From NCBI RefSeq assembly GCF_002752675.1, contig NZ_CP024608.1, forward strand, positions 1,736,001 to 1,800,000: 64,000 nucleotides of DNA. Reading direction: 5' to 3'. Every line of letters starts with the position of its first letter. The stretch's first letter is position 1. Below are positions 8,857 to 18,351 of this stretch, piece by piece. This DNA is from Massilia violaceinigra. GTDB lineage: Bacteria; Pseudomonadota; Gammaproteobacteria; Burkholderiales; Burkholderiaceae_D. Both the position numbers and the translations under genes were made by a program. The notes beneath the pieces were generated by a model. The model was not told the origin of the DNA, did no database searches, and saw only the letters and a program-made list of their open reading frames with translations.

Positions 8857-9765
8857 TCATGGCGTGCTGAACACACCCTGATGCACGGCCGACAGGATCG
8901 CTTCGACCGCGGGATGCTTGATTTTGCGTTCGTTCGAGATGGCGTAGACGTGCTCGCGCACCTGCGGCACGTGGCCGGCCAGCACCGCCCCGAACTGGTC
9001 GGCCAGGTCGGTGGCCAGGGCCGCCGGCGCGAAAAACAGGCCGGCGCCGCGCCGTCCGAAAGTGTTGAGCAGGGCGTTGTCCTCGAATTCGCCGACCACA
9101 TCGGGGCGCACATTGTGCAGCTCGAACCATTCGTCGATGCGTCCGCGCAAGGCGTTGTTGCGGGTCGGCAGCAGGAACGGGGCGCCGTTCAGATTGCCCG
9201 GAAAGCCTTCGGCGTAGGCCCCCGCCAGGGCCGGCGTGCCGACCACGATGGTGTCGCTCTCGAACAGCATGTGGCTGAACACGCGCAGGGTGGTGCCCGA
9301 GCGCACCGCGCGGTCGGTCAGCACCACGTCCAGCTTGTGCAGGGCCAGGTCGGCCAGCAGGGCCTCGAACTGGTCTTCGTAGCACACCAGGCGCACCGGC
9401 GTGGCCAGGTGCAGGGTCGCCTCCAGCAGGCGGAACGCGGTCAGCTTGGGCAGGGAATCGGAAATGCCGACGGTGAGCCGGGTGCGCCCGCTGTCGGCCT
9501 CGCCCAGCGCTTCCTGCAACTGTTCGCCCAGCAGGAAGATCTGGTCGGCGTAGGCCAGCGCCAGGCGCCCGGCCTCGGTCAGCTGCAGGCCGCGGCCCTG
9601 CTGCATGAACAGGGCCTTGCCGATCGATTGCTCGAGCTGGGTGAGCTGGGTGCTGATGGTCTGGATCGCCAGTCCCAGGCGCTCGGCGGCGCGCGTGACG
9701 CCGCCTTCCTTGGCCACCACCCAGAAGTAGTACAGGTGGCGAAAATTCATTCCAGTATTTTTCAT
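8857..9765 (-). CDS. nhaR: LysR-family regulator, NhaR-like
   Basis: A 302-residue LysR-type regulator with an N-terminal winged helix (NFRHLYYFWVVAKEGGVTRAAERLGLAIQTISTQLTQLEQ) that resembles E. coli NhaR, including the HLYYFW signature. The effector-binding domain fills the rest. NhaR answers to Na+ and activates nhaA, and in E. coli also pgaABCD, but no antiporter gene is nearby here. It is divergent from the DUF475-terD group with 106 bases between the starts, so that group is a candidate target. The start may be 9765 or the ATG at 9750 (MNFRH). Confidence 0.82.
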   Translation of the reverse strand: MKNTGMNFRHLYYFWVVAKEGGVTRAAERLGLAIQTISTQLTQLEQSIGKALFMQQGRGLQLTEAGRLALAYADQIFLLGEQLQEALGEADSGRTRLTVGISDSLPKLTAFRLLEATLHLATPVRLVCYEDQFEALLADLALHKLDVVLTDRAVRSGTTLRVFSHMLFESDTIVVGTPALAGAYAEGFPGNLNGAPFLLPTRNNALRGRIDEWFELHNVRPDVVGEFEDNALLNTFGRRGAGLFFAPAALATDLADQFGAVLAGHVPQVREHVYAISNERKIKHPAVEAILSAVHQGVFSTP

Positions 9766-9871
9766 GCTTCGGTTTTTCAGAAGTAATAGTCAGATTATCT
9801 CCTATTTTTAAAAGTGTTGCTTAGGGATACACTGCATGCATCAACAATAACAGTAAAGGGAAAACCCGCTT

Positions 9872-10912
9872 ATGAAGCATTTCAGAATTTCATTCCTCGT
9901 CACCTTCGTCTGCCTTGTGGTAGCCGGATGGTGGGGCTACCAGCACCACGGCGTGAGCGGCATGTTCACGGCCCTGGGCGTGGCGGCCATCCTCGGTATC
10001 ATGGAAGTGTCGCTGTCGTTCGATAACGCGGTCGTGAACGCCTCCGTGCTCAAGACCTGGGACGATTACTGGCAAAAGCTGTTCCTCGGCGTCGGTATCA
10101 TCATCGCCGTGTTCGGTATGCGCTTGCTGTTCCCGCTGGTCATCGTGGCGCAAGCTGCCGACCTGGGCATCATCGAAGTGTGGAACCTGGCGCTGTCCGA
10201 TCCCAAGGCCTACTCGGCGCACCTGACGGCCCACCATGCGGAAGTGGCGGCCTTCGGCGGTATGTTCCTGTTGCTGGTATTCCTGAACTTCCTGCTCGAC
10301 GATGAAAAAGAAACGCACTGGCTCGGTAGCCTGGAAGAAAAGCTCGGTTCGCTCGGTAAAGTCGGCTCGATCTCGGTGATGATTGCTCTGGGTACCTTGA
10401 TGGCAAGCATGGCGATGGTCGCCGAAGCGCAAAAGATGGTTGTGCTGATGGCCGGTCTGTGGGGTATCTTGATTTACGTGGGCGTGGACACGGTCAGCAG
10501 CCTGCTTGAAAACGATGGAGATGACAGCGGCGCCAATGTCGGCGACATGGTCAAGCGCGGCGGTATCGGTGGCTTCCTGTACCTGGAAGTGCTCGATGCA
10601 TCGTTCTCCTTCGACGGCGTGATCGGCGCGTTTGCGATCACCACCGACGTCGTGATCATCATGCTGGGCCTGGCAATCGGCGCAATGTTCGTGCGTTCGA
10701 TGACGGTGTTCCTGGTCAAGAAGGGCACGCTCGACGAATTCGTCTACCTGGAGCACGGCGCACACTATGCGATCGGTATCCTGGCGCTGATTATGTTGGC
10801 AAGCATGAAGTTTCATGTGCCTGAAATCTTTACCGGCCTGATCGGTGTGGCCTTCATCGTCGCCTCGCTGTGGTCGTCGGTGCGTCACAAGAAACTGCAG
10901 CTGGCGGCGTAA
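9872..10912 (+). CDS. DUF475 membrane protein (TerC-like)
   Basis: A 346-residue integral membrane protein with about eight to nine helices. Two acidic membrane motifs of the DUF475/TerC superfamily are visible: EVSLSFDNAVVNASVLK near residue 45 and LEVLDASFSFDGVIGAFAIT near residue 240. Such paired acidic residues in membranes are thought to bind cations. DUF475 genes are typically next to terD genes, as here (terD starts 107 bases downstream). AAAGGGA about 10 bases upstream supports the ATG. A role in metal-ion handling under tellurite or oxidative stress is inferred from context. Confidence 0.87.
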   Translation: MKHFRISFLVTFVCLVVAGWWGYQHHGVSGMFTALGVAAILGIMEVSLSFDNAVVNASVLKTWDDYWQKLFLGVGIIIAVFGMRLLFPLVIVAQAADLGIIEVWNLALSDPKAYSAHLTAHHAEVAAFGGMFLLLVFLNFLLDDEKETHWLGSLEEKLGSLGKVGSISVMIALGTLMASMAMVAEAQKMVVLMAGLWGILIYVGVDTVSSLLENDGDDSGANVGDMVKRGGIGGFLYLEVLDASFSFDGVIGAFAITTDVVIIMLGLAIGAMFVRSMTVFLVKKGTLDEFVYLEHGAHYAIGILALIMLASMKFHVPEIFTGLIGVAFIVASLWSSVRHKKLQLAA

Positions 10913-10940
10913 TCACGCTGCCAAGGCCTGCGTAATACAA

Positions 10941-10974
10941 ACGCGGCAGACTGAGGAACACCAGTTTGCCGCGT
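10941..10974 (+). other. Stem-loop between DUF475 and terD
   Basis: ACGCGGCA (10941-10948) pairs with TGCCGCGT (10967-10974), extended inward by ACTG/CAGT. There is no T run after it, so it looks more like an mRNA-processing or stability hairpin than a full terminator. Confidence 0.5.
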
Positions 10975-11019
10975 CATTCACCCGGTGTTCATTGTCTTAC
11001 TAACTTTTGGAGAATCAAA

Positions 11020-11595
11020 ATGCCAGTCAGCTTGCAAAAAGGCGGTAACGTCAACCTGAGTAAAGAAGCACCCGGCCTGACGAAAATGATCGTCGGCCTC
11101 GGCTGGGACACCCGCGCCACCGACGGCAACGCGTTCGACCTGGACGGCGCGGTCTTCCTGCTGAACGCCAGCGGCAAGGTCCGTTCCGACGCCGACTTCA
11201 TCTTCTACAACAACCTGAAATCGGCCGACGGTTCGATCACCCACTCGGGCGACAACACCACCGGCGCCGGCGACGGCGACGATGAAAGCGTCACCATCGA
11301 CCTGGCCAACGTGCCGGCCGATATCGACAAGGTGGTGCTGGCCGTGACGATTCACGATGCCGAGACACGCCGCCAGAATTTCGGTATGGTGTCGAAAGCA
11401 TTCGTCCGCTGCGTCAACGCCGCCGGCAACGCCGAAATCGCCCGCTACGACCTGTCGGAAGACGGCTCGACCGAAGCGGCCATGATCTTCGGCGAAGTCT
11501 ACCGCGCTGGCGCGGACTGGAAATTCCGCGCCATCGGCCAGGGTTTCCAGGGCGGCCTGGGCCCCCTCGCAACGAGCTACGGCGTCAACGTTTAA
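11020..11595 (+). CDS. TerD-family calcium-binding stress protein (copy 1)
   Basis: A 191-residue TerD/TerE-family protein linked to tellurite, phage or chemical-stress resistance. It starts [20 protein letters not shown], the standard TerD opening. It carries the calcium-site cluster [30 protein letters not shown] and the C-terminal [24 protein letters not shown] 6 bases upstream fixes the ATG at 11020; the frame is open a little further upstream but without a good site. It shares an operon-like arrangement with an AIM24 gene and a second terD. Confidence 0.93.
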   Translation: MPVSLQKGGNVNLSKEAPGLTKMIVGLGWDTRATDGNAFDLDGAVFLLNASGKVRSDADFIFYNNLKSADGSITHSGDNTTGAGDGDDESVTIDLANVPADIDKVVLAVTIHDAETRRQNFGMVSKAFVRCVNAAGNAEIARYDLSEDGSTEAAMIFGEVYRAGADWKFRAIGQGFQGGLGPLATSYGVNV

Positions 11596-11650
11596 AGTGT
11601 TTTGCGGCCCGCGCGGTACTTCCCGCGCGGGCCGTCAATAAGGAGCACAC

Positions 11651-12346
11651 ATGCCAGTTTTCACAGTCACAGGCGATATCGACCCGTTCCTGCACGTGTC
11701 GATGACGCGCGGCGAGACGATTTACTGCGAATCGGGCGCGATGGTCATGATGGAGGCCGCGCTTGACCTCAAGGGCAAGATGCAGGGTGGCATCGGCAGC
11801 GCGCTGATGCGGCGCTTCGCCAACGGCGAATCGTTCTTCCAGCAGCACATCGAAGCGGTGCGCGGCGATGGCGACTGCCTGCTTTCGCCAACCCTGCCGG
11901 GCGCGATGCAGATCGTCGAGGTCGGCCAGCGCCAGTACATGCTCAGCGATGGCGCCTTTGTCGCCGCCAGCTCCAAGGTCGAGCTCAAGGTGCGCACGCA
12001 AAGCCTCGGCAATGCGCTGTTCGCCGACAGCGGCGGCTTTTTCGTCACCGAGACCAGCGGCACTGGCCAGCTGATCGTGTCCGGCTTCGGCGCCCTCAAT
12101 GAGCTGGTGGTCGAGCAGGGCAAGGACATCACGATCGACAATTCGCACGTGGTCGCCTGGGACAGCAGCCTGCACTACACGCCGTCGATCACGACTGGCA
12201 ACAGTGGCGGCTTTTTAGGCAATCTGATCAACAGCCAGACCAGCGGAGAGGGCATCGTGCTACGCTTCTCCGGCAATGGCAAAGTTTATATTTGTTCGCG
12301 CAACCGTGCCTCGTTCCAAGCCTGGGCGGCAGGCAGCGCGCGCTAA
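11651..12346 (+). CDS. AIM24/TIGR00266-family protein
   Basis: A 231-residue protein of the AIM24 (TIGR00266) beta-sandwich family. Its signatures are TRGETIYCESGAMVMMEAALDLKGKMQGG, a run of Gly-rich strands, ITIDNSHVVAWDSSLHY and the end GLRF-like VLRFSGNGKVYICSRN. It has no signal peptide and no membrane helix, so it is probably cytosolic. AAGGAG 6 bases upstream supports the start. AIM24 genes are often found between terD paralogues, as here, but their biochemical role is not known to me. Confidence 0.88.
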   Translation: MPVFTVTGDIDPFLHVSMTRGETIYCESGAMVMMEAALDLKGKMQGGIGSALMRRFANGESFFQQHIEAVRGDGDCLLSPTLPGAMQIVEVGQRQYMLSDGAFVAASSKVELKVRTQSLGNALFADSGGFFVTETSGTGQLIVSGFGALNELVVEQGKDITIDNSHVVAWDSSLHYTPSITTGNSGGFLGNLINSQTSGEGIVLRFSGNGKVYICSRNRASFQAWAAGSAR

Positions 12347-12363
12347 AACCAAGGAGTCATACC

Positions 12364-12945
12364 ATGTCAGTCAATCTGCAAAAAGGCCAGAAAATTTCTC
12401 TGGATAAAGAAGCCGGCAGCACCCTGACCCGCATCACCATGGGCCTGGGGTGGGATGCCATCAAGACCAAGGGCTTGTTCGGCTTCGGCGGCAAGAGCCA
12501 GACGGTCGACCTGGACGCATCGTGCCTGCTGTTCGACGAGAGCAACCGGGCGGTCGATGTGGTCTGGTTCCGCCAGCTCAAGAGCAAGGATGGCAGCATC
12601 GTGCACACGGGCGACAACCGCACCGGCGCCGGCGACGGCGACGACGAGCAGATCCTGGTCGACCTGACCCAGATCCCGGCCAGCGTCAAGTCGCTGGTGT
12701 TTACCGTGAACAGCTTCACGGGCCAGAACTTCTCGCAGGTCGAAAACGCCTACTGCCGCATCATCAACGGGGCCGACCAGAAGGAAGTGGCGCGCTTCAA
12801 TTTGTCCGTGCAGGGCGATCACACGGCCCAGATCATGGCCAAGCTGTACCGTCACAACGGCGAGTGGAAGATGCACGCGATCGGCGAAAACGGCAGCGGC
12901 CGTACCTTCGACGAACTGATGCCGAAGATCACCCCGCACCTGTAA
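12364..12945 (+). CDS. TerD-family calcium-binding stress protein (copy 2)
   Basis: A 193-residue TerD paralogue beginning MSVNLQKGQKISLDKEAGST. It has a 7-residue insertion (TKGLFGFGGK region) before the DLDASCLLFD segment, and it has the same calcium-type cluster [21 protein letters not shown]. The gene starts 17 bases after the AIM24 stop behind AAGGAG. The two TerD copies differ considerably, so the duplication is not recent. A long-loop terminator lies downstream. Confidence 0.92.
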   Translation: MSVNLQKGQKISLDKEAGSTLTRITMGLGWDAIKTKGLFGFGGKSQTVDLDASCLLFDESNRAVDVVWFRQLKSKDGSIVHTGDNRTGAGDGDDEQILVDLTQIPASVKSLVFTVNSFTGQNFSQVENAYCRIINGADQKEVARFNLSVQGDHTAQIMAKLYRHNGEWKMHAIGENGSGRTFDELMPKITPHL

Positions 12946-13001
12946 GCCTGTCAGCCTGCGCCCCGGCCGGGCATGACCCGGCATGGCGCCTCGCGCGGCC
13001 A

Positions 13002-13064
13002 GCGCCCCGCACCATTACCCGTTTCCATGCGACGCGGGTTTTTGGCGCGGGGCGCTTCTTTTTT
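13002..13064 (+). terminator. Long-loop intrinsic terminator after the ter group
   Basis: GCGCCCCGC (13002-13010) pairs with GCGGGGCGC (13047-13055), followed by a pyrimidine tract ending in TTTTTT. The 36-base loop is long but the stem is strong. The rest of 12946-13157 has no gene. Confidence 0.6.
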
Positions 13065-13157
13065 GTGCATTGGTGAAGGGCGCGCTGCTAGAATCGCACT
13101 CGGAACAGCCAGCGAGGACCAACCCGCGGTGCGACACTCTTCATTGCAAAGCGTTGT

Positions 13158-16100
13158 ATGACCCTTGACCTTACCTGCGTGCCCGCGCAGCCGGAACCGC
13201 CAGCGGCCGGCATCACGCCGCGCTGCCTGTCGGTCGACCTGGAAGTGGGCCTCAAGGATGGCCGCATTCACCAGTTCGCCGCCGTGCGCGGCGATACCGG
13301 CGCCGCCTTCGTCTTCACCGAAGGCAACTTTCACGCGGCGCTGGCGCAACTCGACGACTTCGCCGACCCGGTTGCCTTCCTGCTCGGCCACAACCTGATC
13401 GCATTCGACGCTCCCCATCTGGCCGCTGCCGCGCCGTACCTGCGCCTGCTCAAGCTGCCGATGGTCGACACGCTGCGTCTCAATCCGCTCGCCTTTCCGC
13501 GCCATCCGTACCACCACCTGGTCAAGCACTACAAGGAAGGCCAGCTGCGGCGCGGCAGCCTGAACGACCCCGAACACGATGCGCGCCTGACGCTGCAGCT
13601 GTTCGCCGACCAGCTGGCCGCCTTGCGCGACATGCAGGACAGCGCGCCGGACCTGCTGCTGGCCTGGCACTGGCTCACCACCGGCGCCGATACCCTGTCC
13701 GGACTGAACTCGGTGTTCATGATGGTCAGGCGCGCCGCGCGCCCGGGCCAGGCCGAGGCCAGCGCCGCCATCCTGCGCCGCCTCGATGGCCAGGCTTGCG
13801 TGAGCGAGGCGCGCGGCGTCGCCGCCGACGCGCCCGCCCTGGGCTGGGCGCTGGCGTATGCGCTGGCGTGGCTCTCGGTAGCCGGCGCCAGTTCGGTCAT
13901 GCCGCCCTGGGTGCGCCACCAGTTCCCGCAGGCGGCGCAACTGGTGCGGCGCCTGCGCGACAGCGCCTGCGGCGCTGCCGATTGCGCCTGGTGCGGCGAG
14001 CGCCACGACCCGCGCAAGGAACTCAAGCGCTGGTTCGGCTTCGATGCCTTCCGCCCCGAACCGTGCGACGGGCAGGGGCGCCCGCTGCAGGAAGCGATTG
14101 TCGACGCGGCCATGCGCGGGCGTCACGTTCTCGGTATCCTCCCGACCGGTACCGGCAAGTCGCTGTGCTACCAGATCCCGGCGCTGTCGCGCTACGACAA
14201 GACCGGCGCGCTGACAGTCGTCATCTCGCCGCTGGTGGCGCTGATGGCCGACCAGGTGAGCGGGATGGAAGCGCGTGGTATCGGCTGCGCGGTGGCGATC
14301 AACGGCCTGCTCTCGATTCCGGAGCGGGCCGCCGCCCTCGACCGGGTGCGCCTGGGCGAGGCCGGCATTGTCATCGTCTCGCCCGAACAGCTGCGCAGCC
14401 GCGCCTTGCGGCGTGTGCTGGAGCAGCGCGAGATCGGCGCCTGGGTGCTCGATGAAGCGCATTGCATCTCGAAATGGGGCCACGATTTCCGTCCCGACTA
14501 CCGCTACGTGGGCCGTTTCATCCGCGAGCGCGCCGGCGCCGGCGACATTGCCCCGGTGCTGTGCCTGACCGCGACCGCCAAGCCGGATGTGGTGGCCGAC
14601 ATGCTGGCGCACTTCCGCCACAAGGTCGGCATCGACCTGACCGTGCTCGATGGCGGTGCCAGGCGGGTCAACCTGTCGTTCTCGGTGGTGCCGACCACCC
14701 CGGCCGAAAAATTCGCGCACATCCACCAGTTGCTGGAAGCCGAACTGCCCGCGCACGCGCCCGGCGGCGCGATCGTCTACTGCGCCACCAAAAAGCAGAC
14801 CGAGGAAATCGCCGCTTTCCTGCGCCAGAAAGACGTGAGCGCGGGGCACTTCCATGCGGGCCTGCGTGGCATGGTCAAGAAAGACACCCAGCACGCCTTC
14901 ATCGCCGGTGAGCTCAAGGTCATCGTCGCCACGAACGCCTTCGGCATGGGGATCGACAAGCCGGACGTGCGCCTGGTGATCCATGCCGACATTCCCGGCT
15001 CGCTCGAAAACTACCTGCAGGAAGCCGGGCGCGCCGGGCGCGATTGCGGCGCCGCCCGCTGCGTGCTGCTGTACACGGTGGAGGATGTGGAGCGCCAGTT
15101 CGCCATGTCGGCGCGCTCGCGCCTGTCGCAACAGGATATTCAGGTGGTGCTCAAGGCGATCAAGCGCCTGGAGCGCAAAAAACACGGCGACGCCGACATC
15201 ATCGCCACGGCCGGCGAAATCCTGACCGAAGACGCCGACGGCGACTTCGCGCGCGACTCCACCACCGACGACACCCGCGTGCGCACCGCCATCGCCTGGC
15301 TGGAAGAAGCCAGGCTGCTCACGCGCGAGGAAAACCAGGTACAGATATTCCCGTCCTCGCTACGTGTGGCTACCCTGGAAGAAGCCGAAAAAAAGCTGGC
15401 CGGGTATCCGCTCTTCAAGGAAAAACGCGACGCCTTGCTGGCGCTGGTGGATGCCCTGATCGGCGCCGATGCCGATCAGGGCATCTCCACCGACGAATTG
15501 ATGAACGCCTCCGGCCTGTCGGCCGAGAAGGTGCGCGCCGCGCTGTATGAGCTGGAACAGTACAAGATCGCCAGCAACGACACGGCGCTGACCGCCTTCG
15601 TTCACGTGGCCGTAGAGATGTCGTCGAAACGCTTGCTCGAGCAAGCCTGCGCACTCGAGGTGGCGCTGCTCGACGCCATGCGCGAAGGCGCGCCCGACCT
15701 GGCCAAGGGCGGCGCCTCGGTGCTGCACCTGCGCCACGCCAGCCAGCGCCTGAAAGACGCCGGCCTGGCGCATGCCTTGCCCGACAAGCTGCTGCGCATC
15801 GTGCGCAGCATCGCCAACGACGGCGATGGCGACGATGGCGTGGGCAGCTTCAGCGTGCGCCAGCTCGACGCCGAGAGCGTGCAGGTCACCTTGCAGCGCA
15901 GCTGGAACCTCATCGCCGGCACCGCCGCCCTGCGGCGCGACGGCGCCGCCAAGCTGCTCGGGCACCTGGCCGCCAGCCTGCCGGCCAGCGCACGCGGCAA
16001 CGACCAGCTGGCCAGTACCACCCTCGGCCAGCTGCTCGCCGCGATCGAGGGTGACCTGGAACTGGCGGGCCGGGTGAAATCCTGTCCCAGGCTGGTCGAC

Positions 16101-18305
16101 CGCGCCCTGCTGTGGCTTCACGAACAGGGCGTGATCCGCCTGAACAAGGGGATGGCCGTGTTTCGCCCCGCCATGACGATCCGTCTTGCGCCCGAGCGGC
16201 GCGGCTTCTACAAGGCCGACTTCGCGCCGCTGGAACTGCACTACAGCGAACAGGTGGTGCAGATTCACGTGATGGCCGAATACGTGCAGCGCGGCCTGCA
16301 AAAGATGGCGGACGCCCTGCAACTGGCGATGGATTACTTCAGCATGGAGCGCGACCGGTTCATCGCGCAATGGCTGCCCGCGCGCGACAAGGAACTGGAG
16401 CGCCAGACCACGCCGGCCTCGTGGCGCGCGATTGTCGAAAGCCTCGACAACAGCGCCCAGCAGCGCATCGTGGCCGACGACCGCGAACGCACCAATGTGC
16501 TGGCGCTGGCCGGCCCCGGATCGGGCAAGACGCGCGTGCTGGTGCACCGCATCGCTTATCTGGTGCGGGTGCGGCGCGAAAATCCGCGCGCCATCCTGGT
16601 ACTGACCTATAACCGCCACGCCGCGGTCGACATCCGGCGCCGGCTCGCCGCCCTGATCGGGCGCGACGCCGGCGGCGTGATCGTGCTGACCTGCCACGCG
16701 CTGGCGATGCGGCTCGCCGGCATCAGCTTCGACAAGCGCCTTGGCGCCGACGAGGAGCTGCTCAAGCAAGTCATTCCGCAGGCGGTGGCCTTGTTGAACG
16801 GGACCGGCCTCGCGCCGCAGGAAGCGGACGAACAGCGCGACCGCCTGCTCGGCGCCTTCCGCTGGATACTGGTCGACGAGTACCAGGACATCGGGCCGGA
16901 CCAGTACGCGCTCATTGCGGCGCTGGCGGGGCGCAACAGCGCCGACGAGGATGCGCGGCTGAGCCTGCTCGCGGTCGGCGACGACGACCAGAACATCTAC
17001 GCTTTCAACGGCGCCTCGGTCGACTTCATCCGCCGCTTCGAACAGGACTACAGCGCCAGAGCGGCGTTCCTGACCGAGAATTACCGCTCGACGCGACACA
17101 TCATCGATGCGTCCAACCTGGTGATTGCGGCGGCCAGCTGCCGCATGAAAGCCGCGCACCCGATCAGCATCGACCGCGCGCGCGCCAAGCTTGACGCGGG
17201 TGGCGCATGGCAGGAGCGCGATCCGGTCGGCCGGGGCCGCGTGCAGATCATCGATGCCGGCGCCGACGATGCCAGCCAGGCGCTGGCCATCATGGCCGAG
17301 CTGCGCCGCCTGGCCGCGCTGGACCCGGACTGGGACTGGGCGGGCGTGGCGGTCATCGCGCGCGAGTGGAAAACCCTGGAGCCGGTGCGCACCTTCTGCA
17401 TGCTGCATGCCATCCCGGTGCAGTTGGCCAATGAAGAAACCGCGCAGTTCTGGCGCCTGCGTGAAACCCAGGCGTTGGTGCGCTCGCTGCGCGCGGACGA
17501 GGCGGCACTGGTCGATGCGGCCGCCATCGAGGCCTGGCTCGATGCCCGGCCGCCCGGCACCTGGCTCAGTCTCCTGCGCCAGGCGCTCCAGGAGTACGCG
17601 CTGGAGACGGGCGGCGCCGAACTGCCGGTGGCGCACTTCATCGAGTGGCTGGCCGAATGGGGCCGCGAAGCGCGCCGGCGCCAGACCGGTTTGCTGCTGC
17701 TGACGGCGCACCGCGCCAAGGGGCTCGAGTTCGACCACGTCGCCGTGGCCGACGGCCACTGGGACAGCTTCGGTCCCGGTGAAGACGCCGATGCGCCGCG
17801 CCGCCTGTACTACGTGGCCATGACGCGGGCGGCCAGGACGCTGGTCCTGGCGCGCTTTGCGCCCTCGCGCGGCCGGCCGGCCAGCCTGCCCGACCAACTG
17901 CCGGACGCGCCATGCCTGCTGCGCCGCGCGCCGCTGGCGATGGACGCCACCCGGGGCGCCTTGCGGCGGCGCTATCTGCAGCTCACGCTGCAGGATGTCG
18001 ACATCGGTTTCGCCGGCCGGATGGCGCAGGGCGACCCGGTCCACCGCGCCATTGCCGCGCTGCGCATCGACGACCCGCTGCAGCTGCGCGTTGGCAAAAC
18101 CAGGTGGGAACTGGTCACGCCCGCCGGCGTGGTGGTGGGGCAACTGGCCAGGGCGTTCAAGCCGCCAGCCAATCTGCGCTGGATCGCGGGCCGCGTGGCG
18201 GCCATCCTGGTGCGCCAGGCGCAGGACGGCGATCCCGAGTTCCGCCACCTGGCCCGTTGCGGCGAGTGGGAGGTGGTGCTGCCCGAACTGGTCTTCGACG
18301 TTTGA
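13158..18305 (+). CDS. Exonuclease-like/RecQ/UvrD fusion helicase
   Basis: A 1715-residue protein with three recognisable parts. Residues about 22-155 look like a DEDD 3'-5' exonuclease: D27xE29, HNLIAFD with D84, D104, and D141, although the usual catalytic His position reads Asn136. A C271-x4-C276-x2-C279-x3-H283 cluster follows. Residues about 285-760 are a RecQ helicase with LPTGTGKSLC at 328-337, VLDEAHCISKWGHDFRPDYR near 430 and a GRAGRD arginine-finger motif. Residues about 1095-1570 are a UvrD/Rep-type helicase with AGPGSGKT at 1118-1125, DEYQD at 1240-1244, GDDDQNIYAFNGA, TAHRAKGLEFD and YVAMTRA. It stands alone between unrelated genes. DNA repair or defence roles are both possible. 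Confidence 0.9.
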   Translation: MTLDLTCVPAQPEPPAAGITPRCLSVDLEVGLKDGRIHQFAAVRGDTGAAFVFTEGNFHAALAQLDDFADPVAFLLGHNLIAFDAPHLAAAAPYLRLLKLPMVDTLRLNPLAFPRHPYHHLVKHYKEGQLRRGSLNDPEHDARLTLQLFADQLAALRDMQDSAPDLLLAWHWLTTGADTLSGLNSVFMMVRRAARPGQAEASAAILRRLDGQACVSEARGVAADAPALGWALAYALAWLSVAGASSVMPPWVRHQFPQAAQLVRRLRDSACGAADCAWCGERHDPRKELKRWFGFDAFRPEPCDGQGRPLQEAIVDAAMRGRHVLGILPTGTGKSLCYQIPALSRYDKTGALTVVISPLVALMADQVSGMEARGIGCAVAINGLLSIPERAAALDRVRLGEAGIVIVSPEQLRSRALRRVLEQREIGAWVLDEAHCISKWGHDFRPDYRYVGRFIRERAGAGDIAPVLCLTATAKPDVVADMLAHFRHKVGIDLTVLDGGARRVNLSFSVVPTTPAEKFAHIHQLLEAELPAHAPGGAIVYCATKKQTEEIAAFLRQKDVSAGHFHAGLRGMVKKDTQHAFIAGELKVIVATNAFGMGIDKPDVRLVIHADIPGSLENYLQEAGRAGRDCGAARCVLLYTVEDVERQFAMSARSRLSQQDIQVVLKAIKRLERKKHGDADIIATAGEILTEDADGDFARDSTTDDTRVRTAIAWLEEARLLTREENQVQIFPSSLRVATLEEAEKKLAGYPLFKEKRDALLALVDALIGADADQGISTDELMNASGLSAEKVRAALYELEQYKIASNDTALTAFVHVAVEMSSKRLLEQACALEVALLDAMREGAPDLAKGGASVLHLRHASQRLKDAGLAHALPDKLLRIVRSIANDGDGDDGVGSFSVRQLDAESVQVTLQRSWNLIAGTAALRRDGAAKLLGHLAASLPASARGNDQLASTTLGQLLAAIEGDLELAGRVKSCPRLVDRALLWLHEQGVIRLNKGMAVFRPAMTIRLAPERRGFYKADFAPLELHYSEQVVQIHVMAEYVQRGLQKMADALQLAMDYFSMERDRFIAQWLPARDKELERQTTPASWRAIVESLDNSAQQRIVADDRERTNVLALAGPGSGKTRVLVHRIAYLVRVRRENPRAILVLTYNRHAAVDIRRRLAALIGRDAGGVIVLTCHALAMRLAGISFDKRLGADEELLKQVIPQAVALLNGTGLAPQEADEQRDRLLGAFRWILVDEYQDIGPDQYALIAALAGRNSADEDARLSLLAVGDDDQNIYAFNGASVDFIRRFEQDYSARAAFLTENYRSTRHIIDASNLVIAAASCRMKAAHPISIDRARAKLDAGGAWQERDPVGRGRVQIIDAGADDASQALAIMAELRRLAALDPDWDWAGVAVIAREWKTLEPVRTFCMLHAIPVQLANEETAQFWRLRETQALVRSLRADEAALVDAAAIEAWLDARPPGTWLSLLRQALQEYALETGGAELPVAHFIEWLAEWGREARRRQTGLLLLTAHRAKGLEFDHVAVADGHWDSFGPGEDADAPRRLYYVAMTRAARTLVLARFAPSRGRPASLPDQLPDAPCLLRRAPLAMDATRGALRRRYLQLTLQDVDIGFAGRMAQGDPVHRAIAALRIDDPLQLRVGKTRWELVTPAGVVVGQLARAFKPPANLRWIAGRVAAILVRQAQDGDPEFRHLARCGEWEVVLPELVFDV

Positions 18306-18351
18306 TGCCGGGCTCAAGCCCAGCGCCGCCGCGGCATCGGCGGCATGGTCC

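Noticed and set aside
15360..18317. A 985-codon open frame on the minus strand through the helicase gene, and a 744-codon one at 12951-15185
   Set aside because: Their composition is dominated by Arg, Gln, His, Gly and Val, as expected for the antisense of high-GC coding DNA. They have no recognisable domain and lie entirely opposite a protein with many conserved motifs.
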